Positions 24,462 to 31,810 of a stretch of DNA of 64,000 nt are shown in pieces; positions within the stretch are counted from its first letter, which is position 1, and the number at the start of each line of letters is the position of its first letter. Under the pieces are notes generated by a model, which saw only the letters and a list, made by a program, of their open reading frames with translations, searched no databases and was not told the origin of the DNA. The stretch is from Oceanobacter sp. 1_MG-2023 (lineage in GTDB: Bacteria > Pseudomonadota > Gammaproteobacteria > Pseudomonadales > Oceanobacteraceae), in contig NZ_JAUYWA010000008.1 in the NCBI RefSeq assembly GCF_030689025.1, positions 82,090 to 146,089 of the forward strand. The letters run 5' to 3'. The translations under genes and the position numbers were made by a program.

Positions 24462-25505
24462 TTAGTGTTGTTTTTCATGTGGAGGTGGTGGACGTTGACC
24501 ATCGCGAGGGCCGCCTTCAGGCAGGACAAACTCACCTCGTATACAACCAATAATCATATTTTCACTAGGGCTGGCGGCACGATAGTGGTATCCACGGACA
24601 GAGTCGCTCGTGCCGCGACATTCATCGAGCGATTCAGCCTCATTACCCAGGGCATCAAGCATAGCGTAAATAGCATAGCCATCAGGCGCATAACCGATCA
24701 GTGGCGCATATCCGTCATCACTAACCGGCGTATCGGTACAACCTGTTGTTGAATGATAATGATACCCTTGATGTGCATTGATGTGGCCACCGCAATCATC
24801 AAAGGCAGCAATGGTGTAGCTTCCTAAAATAGCATCAACCGGAGCAGGCCCTGCAAGCTCAGCTCCATCAAGTGCAATACCTACGGTTCGAACACGTTCA
24901 GGCTTGGCAGCCTGGATAGGCTGGGTAGGAATCAGATATGTGCGTGAAAAATCATCATCAAGGTAAGCCAATTCACACTCGATACAGTTTTGTTTGTATT
25001 GTTCCTCTACATCGGGCTTTGCAGCCCCAAAACACGCCTCTTTTGTCGCGGTATAACGTACTTTACCTGTCTCTGGATCATAGAGTTTCCAATTAGGGTC
25101 ATCATAATAGCTTGCCAGATTGGCAATAAATTCCCCGCTTAAATCAACCAGATCCCCGGCTCCATCTTTACTAAACCAGCCACCCGATACATCAGCCCCA
25201 TCAGTGATATTTCTTGGGCAAAAATCACCAGGCTCACGCCCTGCGGGGCCACCTGATGAGACTAACTTGTAACAAGTGGTTTTGGTGCCAGCGTTTGTTT
25301 CGCAATCGACTATTTCAGGATTTTTAATAAATGCTTCATCTTTAAATAAAGAAATATCCAGACCTTGCGTCATTATGGTCTTTTCATTATTTAAATCTGA
25401 ATTCTCGGTCTCTATAGAGGAACGGTCACATGCAACCAATAAGAAAGTACAAGCAAAAGGCAAGGCTATATATTGGCTAAGCCTTGAGGTGTTTATAAAT
25501 TTCAT
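24462..25505 (-). CDS. YHYH-domain lipoprotein in a cassette
   Basis: This 347-residue protein has a lipoprotein signal with LVAC at residues 23-26. The YHYH domain is in the C-terminal half: GHINAHQGYHYHSTTGCTD, then GYAPLIGYAPDGYAIYAM and SVRGYHYRAASPSENMIIGC. At least eight cysteines suit a periplasmic fold. The family occurs in marine bacteria and eukaryotes; the function is unknown. It begins 58 bp after the attC core at 25564-25570 and precedes the small secreted gene. Confidence 0.82.
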   Translation of the reverse strand: MKFINTSRLSQYIALPFACTFLLVACDRSSIETENSDLNNEKTIMTQGLDISLFKDEAFIKNPEIVDCETNAGTKTTCYKLVSSGGPAGREPGDFCPRNITDGADVSGGWFSKDGAGDLVDLSGEFIANLASYYDDPNWKLYDPETGKVRYTATKEACFGAAKPDVEEQYKQNCIECELAYLDDDFSRTYLIPTQPIQAAKPERVRTVGIALDGAELAGPAPVDAILGSYTIAAFDDCGGHINAHQGYHYHSTTGCTDTPVSDDGYAPLIGYAPDGYAIYAMLDALGNEAESLDECRGTSDSVRGYHYRAASPSENMIIGCIRGEFVLPEGGPRDGQRPPPPHEKQH

Positions 25506-25563
25506 TCCGTTACTCCTGGTATTTCTTTACCGTTTGAGGCTAGCATGTGCAACGCTGTTGGCG

Positions 25564-25644
25564 GCATAACGCAGAGCACAGCAACACCCTGACAAGGGCG
25601 TCCGAAGGCCTGACTTTCCCGCGTATTTCTGCGGTTTGTTATAC
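25564..25644 (-). other. Integron attC recombination site (81 bp)
   Basis: The minus strand starts GTATAAC (R'') and ends GCGTTATGC (R'). After the R boxes, CGCAGA on one side matches the complement of TCTGC on the other, with an internal GGCCTTCGGACGCC stretch. It lies between the antitoxin remnant cassette and the YHYH cassette. Confidence 0.78.
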
Positions 25645-25769
25645 AGCCTGCTCATCTGATGGTCCGACCCAAAACAGCAGATTATACGCTACTTCCCAGA
25701 GATAACTGTCAGGATAAGCAAAGTACCTGCGCCACCCCAATCTGTTTTCTGGGATGGTTTGGTCACAAC

Positions 25770-25794
25770 GGCCCCGGCTGATACAGCCGGGGCC
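25770..25794. terminator. 11-bp GC-rich hairpin
   Basis: GGCCCCGGCTG-ATA-CAGCCGGGGCC is a perfect stem immediately before the antitoxin remnant. It has no T tract; it may be the scar or terminator of a deleted gene. Confidence 0.45.
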
Positions 25795-25980
25795 ATAAAC
25801 TACACAGCAGCCCGAGCAAATATTGCTAAAACCATGGAAAGGGGCTGTAACGACTACTCACCCATGATTATTACCAGAAAGAGTGAGACACCTGTGGTTA
25901 TGTTCTCCCTCGAAGACTACCAAGCCATCAAGGATGGCAGCCTACCTTACTACGCTCTTCTGCAAACGCGAGATATCTAG
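25795..25980 (+). pseudogene. YefM/Phd-type antitoxin remnant
   Basis: INYTAARANIAKTMERGC, then SPMIITRKSETPVVMFSLEDYQAI, is the N-terminal two-thirds of a YefM/Phd antitoxin (residues ~4-50). Its own start is replaced by the hairpin sequence, and the C-terminal toxin-binding part is replaced by SLPYYALLQTRDI. No toxin gene is present. It runs opposite to the cassettes, as toxin-antitoxin cassettes with their own promoter often do. Confidence 0.68.
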
Positions 25981-25989
25981 CTTAAGCTT

Positions 25990-25996
25990 TTTGTTA
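25990..25996 (-). other. attC R''-type half-site
   Basis: ACATAAC on the minus strand overlaps the stop codon of the decarboxylase-like gene and matches the GTTATGT core that precedes the glycosyltransferase. No R' half lies within 140 bp downstream, so the site appears truncated or rearranged next to the antitoxin remnant. Confidence 0.45.
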
Positions 25997-26919
25997 TGTG
26001 TTTTTTTTAAAATAATCAATAGTTAACTTCAACCCTTTATAAAATGATATTTTTGGTTCCCAACCAATAACTTTCTTAGCTTTACTTAAGTCTGGCTTCC
26101 TAACCTTAGGGTCTCCATCAGGTAATGGATAATCTTTAAAGTTGCAATCCCTCTCCGTAAGTTCAGAAATAATTTCTGCTACGAAATTTACTGTCACTTC
26201 ATTGTTATTCCCAATATTAACAAACACAAAATCACTACTTTCTAAAATCATTAATTCCTCTAAACCACGAATGGTATCATCAACATAGCAAAACGATCTG
26301 GTTTGCTCTCCAGAGCCATAAATTGTCAATGGATTATCTTTCAACGCCTGGCAAATAAAGTTTGAAATTACTCTACCGTCATTTTCAGCCATGTGTGGAC
26401 CATAAGTATTAAATAGCCTAGCAATCCTAACATCCACTCCTTTACGGTGATATTCAAAACATAATGTTTCGGCCACTCTTTTTCCTTCATCATAACATGC
26501 TCTAACTGATAACGTGCTTACATTTCCATTATAATTTTCACACTGGGGTGATTCTAATGGATCACCATAAACTTCAGAAGTTGAGGAAACAACAACTTTT
26601 GAACCATATTCATATGCATATTCAAGAATTTTCTGAGTTCCTTTATAGCAAACATCTAGGGTATTTATAGGATCGTCTTGATAATGAGAAGGAGAGGCAG
26701 GGCATGCTAAGTGGTATATTTCATCCTGCCTTTCCAAAGTAGAAAGATCAAAAAGCAATATATCATCTTTAATAAATTTAATATCTTGACCTTTAATATT
26801 ATCCTCAAACCCTGACTTCAAATTATCTATTACAGTAATTTCAACCGAGTTATTATTGATTTTTCGCAACAAATTGGAGCCAATAAACCCAGCACCTCAG
26901 TGATCAAAATCCTTTTCAT
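25994..26919 (-). pseudogene. UDP-glucuronate decarboxylase-like SDR gene, frameshifted at its 5' end
   Basis: The body matches UDP-xylose synthase-type enzymes: SSTSEVYGDP, VRACYDEGKRVAETLCFEYH with the YxxxK pair, RIARLFNTYGP and GEQTRSFCYVDD. The ATG at 26919 overlaps the glycosyltransferase stop (ATGA). From it the frame reads MKRILIT then goes out of frame: one base is missing near 26898, where ACTGAGGTGCTGGG replaces the expected ACTGGAGGTGCTGGG coding for TGGAGF. The rest of the NAD-binding motif (FIGSNLLRK) is intact in the other frame. The gene is either recently broken or affected by a sequencing error. Low GC compared with the backbone. Confidence 0.82.
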
Positions 26920-27791
26920 TTAATGCCACCTTTTGCATATCCATAACGCATTGCCAAAAATTGAATAACGGCAAGAAGTACGTTGAAAAATGAAATTTTC
27001 TTAGGGAAGAAAAATGTCGGCAATAAATCCAAATTATACTTTATTGCTAATTGTTTATTACCTCTACCATATCGTTTAAATCTTTTAACAAATCCTGCTA
27101 CCCCATCATCAAATTCATGTCGGGTTACACTATTGAACTGGTAATCTAGCTCACCTATTTCCAACAACCTAAAGGCGATATCTATATCTTCTCCTCCAGC
27201 TTGTTTAAAATTACTATCAAAACCACCAACAAAATCTATAGCACTTTTTTGAATCAAACAGTTTGCTGTAACAAGATAGTCTGGGCGTACTGTTTCAGCA
27301 TATTTTGCCTCAGGTGGGATAAGGGTTTCTTGGGTTCTATAATATTTTGAAAGTATGTCATTTGATACTATTTCTATCCCACCAGCATAAGCTATTACTT
27401 TGTTATCAGTTCTACAATATCCAGAAATAGAGCTTTCTGTTGGAATACAGTCTGAGTCAGTAAATAGAATCCATTGGCCTTTTGATATTTCCACTCCTTT
27501 ATTTCTGGCAGAAGCAGGACCCACCGGCTTACATTTAGACAGCCTCAACTTTACAGGATAATTTCTAGATATTTCAATCGGTAGACCAGAGTTATTATCA
27601 ATAATTATAATTTCTAAAGGATAAAACTCCTTTGGCGTTATTTCTTCAAAGATATGTAAAAATCTAGAAATTCCAAACTGGTTGTTTTTTACAGGAATCA
27701 CAATACTAATTTCATTCGCATTGATAAATTCCTTGACTGGAATTGGAGATTTTTTTTTAGGTGCATACCCCAGTGTACTCAGAAGTGTCAT
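26916..27791 (-). CDS. Family-2 glycosyltransferase in a cassette
   Basis: It is 291 residues from ATG 27791, only 16 bp after the attC core. The GT-A fold is clear: EISIVIPVKNN at the start, LEIIIIDNNSG, GPASARNKGVEISKGQWILFTDSDC with the DxD metal site, and QAGGEDIDIAFRLLE near the C-terminus, with a hydrophobic C-terminal segment. Its stop overlaps the next gene's start by four bases, so the two genes were translated together. It probably adds a sugar to a surface polysaccharide, perhaps using the product of its neighbour. AT-rich relative to the backbone. Confidence 0.85.
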   Translation of the reverse strand: MTLLSTLGYAPKKKSPIPVKEFINANEISIVIPVKNNQFGISRFLHIFEEITPKEFYPLEIIIIDNNSGLPIEISRNYPVKLRLSKCKPVGPASARNKGVEISKGQWILFTDSDCIPTESSISGYCRTDNKVIAYAGGIEIVSNDILSKYYRTQETLIPPEAKYAETVRPDYLVTANCLIQKSAIDFVGGFDSNFKQAGGEDIDIAFRLLEIGELDYQFNSVTRHEFDDGVAGFVKRFKRYGRGNKQLAIKYNLDLLPTFFFPKKISFFNVLLAVIQFLAMRYGYAKGGIK

Positions 27792-27806
27792 AAATATCCC
27801 TTTTAC

Positions 27807-27896
27807 ACATAACGCCGACAACACAGGCAGTCGAAGCGTAGGCCGTCCAGTATAATACGATTTTTACATTGCAAAATTGTTCTGGCCTTGTTATAA
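27807..27896 (-). other. Integron attC recombination site (90 bp)
   Basis: The minus strand starts TTATAAC-AAGGCC (R'', L'') and ends GTCGGCGTTATGT (L', R'). ATAAC pairs with GTTAT, GGCC/GCC and AACA pair inside, and GGCCTACGCTTCGACTGCC makes the variable hairpin. It is the best-formed attC in the window. Confidence 0.82.
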
Positions 27897-27927
27897 AATT
27901 TTGTAAACAGCAATAATTTTTTTGGAT

Positions 27928-28197
27928 TTAAATCGCGCTAAATTGGCCGTATTTATGATATATTGAAATGGTATTTTTCGATGCATTAGAGTGGCCAGTA
28001 ACACCCACAACTGAATTATAGTTGCCTATTTTGGCTTTGACTGATCCAACATCTAAACCTGTAGCTGTTGCTACACCCTTAGAAAGCTCAGTAAGTAACT
28101 TTCTTGGAAATTGATTTTCCTCAAGCTGCTTAAATGCGTGTAAGCAACGAAGTTCGTTCTCGTCATTCCATTTTGACCCAGTTTTATATCCTGCCAT
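27928..28197 (-). CDS. Cassette protein of unknown function (89 aa)
   Basis: ATG 28197 is chosen because GGAGG lies 9 bases upstream; another ATG two codons earlier is too close. The product begins MAGYKTGSKWNDENELRC and includes LEENQFPRKLLTELSKGVA, then GLDVGSVKAKIGNYNSVVG. The second stretch looks like a short helix-turn-helix. It ends 31 bp before the R'' box of its attC. No family recognised. Confidence 0.6.
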   Translation of the reverse strand: MAGYKTGSKWNDENELRCLHAFKQLEENQFPRKLLTELSKGVATATGLDVGSVKAKIGNYNSVVGVTGHSNASKNTISIYHKYGQFSAI

Positions 28198-28226
28198 TAT
28201 CATATCCCTCCGAAACCTATAGAAGA

Positions 28227-28281
28227 CTTACAACGCCTCAATCAGCCGACGCATCAGCGGTCGGCTACATTGTCTTATTAG
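28227..28281 (-). other. Degenerate attC-like site at the array edge
   Basis: CAATGTAGCCGAC pairs with GTCGGCTGATTG around a CGCTGATGC loop, and GAGGCGTTGTAAG provides an R'-like end, but the R'' side (CTAATAAG) lacks the AAC core. It is probably the first, decayed site of the array, next to the duplicated VOC fragment. Confidence 0.5.
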
Positions 28282-28328
28282 ATTCTTATAGTCTGGCAAG
28301 GTTGTCAAAGAATATTTTTGGCGTCCAT

Positions 28329-28397
28329 CCGTTCGGCAATATTCTGGAAATCTACAGCCACAGCCATGAACTGATTTCCATCGCTGATACTTACTGA
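28329..28397 (+). pseudogene. VOC gene 3' fragment (direct repeat B)
   Basis: CCGTTCGGCAATATTCTGG through the stop repeats the last 69 bases of the VOC gene at 22301-22369 with a few changes. Together with the intact DUF302 gene it preserves the original VOC/DUF302 junction on the right side of the island. Confidence 0.85.
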
Positions 28398-28861
28398 ACC
28401 GCCGCTTGTGACAGTGCGCCCAGTACACCGGATATTTTACCGATGACCGCATCACAGCCCGTTATATGATGACGTTTCTTCAAATATTCCGGATTGTTAT
28501 AAGACAGCCAGACCTTATTGTCGGCATCCTCTGTGATTAACACTTTCTGCGGTAAATCAATCGCCATGTCCTGGGCGCATTGCATCAGCAGGGTCCCGAC
28601 TTTTGGATTACCAAAAATAATCACTTCGGTAGGCCTCAGCTCCAGATCAACGCCACGGGCATTTTTCTGATGATCTATCCGGGTAAATAACGTCAGGCCT
28701 TTTTGTTTGACGATATGCTCAAACCGGTCGGCGGTTTCAGCGACTGAATAACGGCTTTCATAGCGGACCAGGCTGTCAGTCGCTGCTGCGTCGGCAGCCT
28801 GTGTGGTCGTCGAAAATGTCGCAGCCACCAGTAGCAGGCTGATTGAAACTGATTTAATCAT
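28391..28861 (-). CDS. DUF302-family periplasmic protein
   Basis: This 156-residue protein has a signal peptide ending near TTQAADA. The DUF302 core is recognisable: RYSVAETADRFEHIVKQKGLTLFTRIDHQKNARG, then LRPTEVIIFGNPKVGTLLMQCAQDMAIDLPQKVLI. The family is small alpha/beta proteins of uncertain function, often near redox genes; here it lies 41 bp downstream of a peroxiredoxin gene and is probably cotranscribed with it. Two broken copies lie at 22363-22585 and 23661-23806. Confidence 0.87.
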   Translation of the reverse strand: MIKSVSISLLLVAATFSTTTQAADAAATDSLVRYESRYSVAETADRFEHIVKQKGLTLFTRIDHQKNARGVDLELRPTEVIIFGNPKVGTLLMQCAQDMAIDLPQKVLITEDADNKVWLSYNNPEYLKKRHHITGCDAVIGKISGVLGALSQAAVQ

Positions 28862-28902
28862 GTTGATAGGTCCTGTTAAGCCATCGATAACATGCCATGA
28901 GA

Positions 28903-29559
28903 TTATTCACCGGCCAGCTGTTGCAGTACGGCAACCACATCCTCTGGCTCGGCACGTTTGCGGTAGTCGACATCAACAAACTGCCAGGCCACCACCCCAT
29001 GGCGATCCAGTACAAATGTCGCCGGAATCGGCAAGATGCTGCCATTACCCTTGTTAAGATCGGCCAGATCCAGTTTTCGATCGACCCGCATATGCTCCAG
29101 AATGATATCCGGTACTTGCCAGGCCACACCAAACTGAGCAGCCACCAGGGCATCCTGATCCGACAATACCGGAAAGGCCAGGGCACCTCGTTCAGGCTGT
29201 GTTAACGACTCATCCGGCATTTGCGGGCTGATTGCGATCAACTCAGCACCCAATCCATGAATGTCTGCCAGCCGAGCCTGCAATGCCCGTAATTCCAGGT
29301 TGCAGTAAGGGCACCAGCTGCCCCGGTAAAAGGCGATCACCACCGGCCCGTTGGCCAACATGGCAGCCAGTGAAACAGGTTCACCACTGGCATTGGGCAG
29401 GCTGAAATCGGGAGCTGTCTGACCGACGGCAATGGCCTCACAGCCAGCTTCAAAACGCCGGGCGGATTCCAGCACGTCTTCGATCGCTTGCATAAACACA
29501 GGATTTGCCTGGCGCGTTTTCTCGATCTGGGCGTCGGTTTGCTGTCTGAGACTGGTCAT
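28903..29559 (-). CDS. Peroxiredoxin-like AhpC/TSA-family protein
   Basis: This 218-residue thioredoxin-fold protein carries FYRGSWCPYCNLELRALQ, so it has a CxxC pair rather than the lone peroxidatic Cys of classical Prx. GQTAPDFSLPNASGEPVSL begins the domain near residue 46, after a ~45-residue helical extension. This architecture is common in the COG1225-like group that reduces peroxides. AAAGGA precedes the ATG. It is upstream of DUF302. Confidence 0.85.
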   Translation of the reverse strand: MTSLRQQTDAQIEKTRQANPVFMQAIEDVLESARRFEAGCEAIAVGQTAPDFSLPNASGEPVSLAAMLANGPVVIAFYRGSWCPYCNLELRALQARLADIHGLGAELIAISPQMPDESLTQPERGALAFPVLSDQDALVAAQFGVAWQVPDIILEHMRVDRKLDLADLNKGNGSILPIPATFVLDRHGVVAWQFVDVDYRKRAEPEDVVAVLQQLAGE

Positions 29560-29722
29560 GGTTTTCCTTTCAAGCTAAAGGGATTGGGCCAGAGTACAGA
29601 CCACAATGCGTCAGTAAAGTTGAACAATTATTCCAACGGACCATATCAACGGGCCATGGCGCTGTAAATCCAATGCTGTCCGTATCCGCAGGTATGTTAA
29701 TCCGCCGCCGGGTGTTCACTGC

Positions 29723-30154
29723 CTAGCGCGGCACAGGGTCGATAAAAAATGTTTCCAGTCCACGGCTATTGGTCTCGCCATCCGCCATATACAGATAACA
29801 GCTGATGCGAGCATAATTATCCAGGTCGCCACTGAACAGACAGCTTTCCTTATAGTTCACGCCGTTATCCGTAAACTGGATCTTCAGCACATCGGCATCG
29901 CCGCTGAATGACTTTTCAAGCGTTGCATCAGCCAGAACAACCCGGTTATTGATCGCTCGTTTCACCTTCAGAGCACCGTGTTCTTGATAGAGGGTGACTT
30001 TTCCGGTGTAAGTGGCATCGGAATTAACCGCCTTGCCGACCAGGGTGTAATGACCAGATAAAAAATCGGCCAGAAAACCAGCGGCAGAATCGATGTCTTT
30101 AGCGTAAGAAACCGATGATAAAACAACCAACAATAACCCAATCAATCTATTCAT
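29723..30154 (-). CDS. Secreted protein of unknown function
   Basis: It is 143 residues from ATG 30154, chosen because AGGTGA lies six bases upstream; GTG 30163 would add three residues. The signal peptide ends near SYAKD. The mature chain is beta-rich (YTLVGKAVNSDATYTGKVTLY, DVLKIQFTDNGVNYKESCLF) with two cysteines that could pair. No family recognised. Confidence 0.65.
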   Translation of the reverse strand: MNRLIGLLLVVLSSVSYAKDIDSAAGFLADFLSGHYTLVGKAVNSDATYTGKVTLYQEHGALKVKRAINNRVVLADATLEKSFSGDADVLKIQFTDNGVNYKESCLFSGDLDNYARISCYLYMADGETNSRGLETFFIDPVPR

Positions 30155-30343
30155 CTGACTCACCTTTCACCTTTACCCTTTTATTAGCCGTTCTATCCGC
30201 TGTTCTATCAGCCGTTCTATAAATACCCAACCCCATTCTCTCAGTCACAAGCGGGCTTTAGGGCTTGTTTCCGTTGCTACTGCTTATTGCTTGCTACATC
30301 ACCCACCGTTTGATCTGGAGCGAGCCTGGCATAAGGCAATAAA

Positions 30344-30367
30344 AAACGGGAGCCGAGGCTCCCGTTT
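30344..30367 (-). terminator. Intrinsic terminator of argG
   Basis: AAACGGGAGC and GCTCCCGTTT pair across a 4-base loop, and on the minus strand the stem runs into six T residues. This is a textbook terminator 31 bp past the argG stop. Confidence 0.88.
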
Positions 30368-30398
30368 CTGGTCTTGCGGTCATCCACTACAGACCCTA

Positions 30399-31616
30399 TT
30401 ACAGCATGCCACGGCCTTTTTTGGCAGCCGTGCGCAGACGCAAGGCGTTGAGCTTGATAAAGCCTGCGGCGTCTTTCTGGTCGTAGGCACCGGCATCGTC
30501 TTCGAAGGTAGCGATGGCTTCATCGAACAACGAGCCTTCTGATTGACGGCCAACCACAATAACGTTGCCTTTGTACAGTTTCACCCGTACGTCGCCGTTA
30601 ACGACGGCTTGAGTGTCGTCGATGGCGGCTTGCAGCATTTTGCGTTCTGGCGACCACCAGTAACCGTTGTAGATCAGGTTGGCGTATTTCGGCATCAACT
30701 CGTCTTTCAGGTGCGCCGCTTCACGATCCAGGGTGATGGATTCGATCGCCCGGTGTGCTTTCAGCATGATGGTACCGGCCGGGGTTTCGTAACAGCCACG
30801 GGCTTTCATGCCGACGTAGCGGTTTTCAACAATGTCGACACGACCAATGCCGTTATCGCCACCCAGTTTGTTCAGTTCTTCCATAATGGTGGCCGGGGAT
30901 TTCTCCACGCCATCGATGGCAACCGGGTCACCGTTCTTGAAGGTCAGTGTCAGGTAAGTTGCTTCGTCCGGGGCGTTTTCCGGTGAAACAGACCACAGCC
31001 ACATGTCTTCTTCCGGCTCGTTCCACGGGTTTTCCAGCAGATCCCCTTCGTAGGAGATGTGCAGCAGGTTGGCATCCATGGAGTATGGGGATTTTTTACC
31101 GGCTTTGTTCTCGACCTTGATGTCATGCTCATCACAGTAAGCCATCAGGGTTTCACGGGAAGTCAGTTCCCATTCGCGCCATGGCGCAATTACTTTAACG
31201 CCGGGCTTGAGAGCGTAGGCTCCCAGCTCAAAACGCACCTGGTCGTTACCTTTACCGGTTGCGCCGTGGGCAATGGCATCGGCACCGGTTGCGTTGGCGA
31301 TTTCGATCAAACGTTTGGCGATTAATGGCCGTGCAATCGAAGTGCCCAGCAGGTATTCACCTTCGTAGATGGTGTTGGCGCGGAACATCGGGAAAACGAA
31401 GTCACGGGCAAACTCTTCACGCAGATCATCGATAAAGATTTCTTTAATACCAAGCGCTTCTGCTTTGGCGCGCGCAGGCTCTACTTCTTCGCCCTGACCC
31501 AGGTCAGCGGTAAAGGTGACGACTTCGCAGTTGTATTCAGTTTGCAGCCATTTGGCGATCACGGATGTATCCAGACCACCAGAATAGGCCAGCACCACTT
31601 TTTTGATGTCTGACAT
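30399..31616 (-). CDS. argG: Argininosuccinate synthase
   Basis: Joins citrulline and aspartate using ATP, the penultimate step of arginine synthesis. [16 protein letters not shown] (residues 10-25) is the PP-loop, followed by [34 protein letters not shown] and [16 protein letters not shown] blocks are all present. Its 405 residues match the family. GGAG lies 7 bases before the ATG. No other arg genes are adjacent. Confidence 0.97.
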   Translation of the reverse strand: MSDIKKVVLAYSGGLDTSVIAKWLQTEYNCEVVTFTADLGQGEEVEPARAKAEALGIKEIFIDDLREEFARDFVFPMFRANTIYEGEYLLGTSIARPLIAKRLIEIANATGADAIAHGATGKGNDQVRFELGAYALKPGVKVIAPWREWELTSRETLMAYCDEHDIKVENKAGKKSPYSMDANLLHISYEGDLLENPWNEPEEDMWLWSVSPENAPDEATYLTLTFKNGDPVAIDGVEKSPATIMEELNKLGGDNGIGRVDIVENRYVGMKARGCYETPAGTIMLKAHRAIESITLDREAAHLKDELMPKYANLIYNGYWWSPERKMLQAAIDDTQAVVNGDVRVKLYKGNVIVVGRQSEGSLFDEAIATFEDDAGAYDQKDAAGFIKLNALRLRTAAKKGRGML

Positions 31617-31810
31617 GAAATTCTCCAGATGAATTCAGCCTTGGGAAGGCTCCGGCATTTCAATCAGAATGAGGATGAAACGACCGGGAAAAGAAAAGGG
31701 CGACATTCTATCGGCCCTGCGCCCTTTTAGCCAGCTGGTGTGATGGTGTCACTGGCTACCCACATGCAAATATGGCTTAATTCCGCCCCATTATTTTTGG
31801 GGGAAGGGAA

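Noticed and set aside
28448..28470. GTTATATGATG inside the DUF302 gene looking like an attC core
   Set aside because: It codes conserved residues of the intact DUF302 protein and has no paired partner box.
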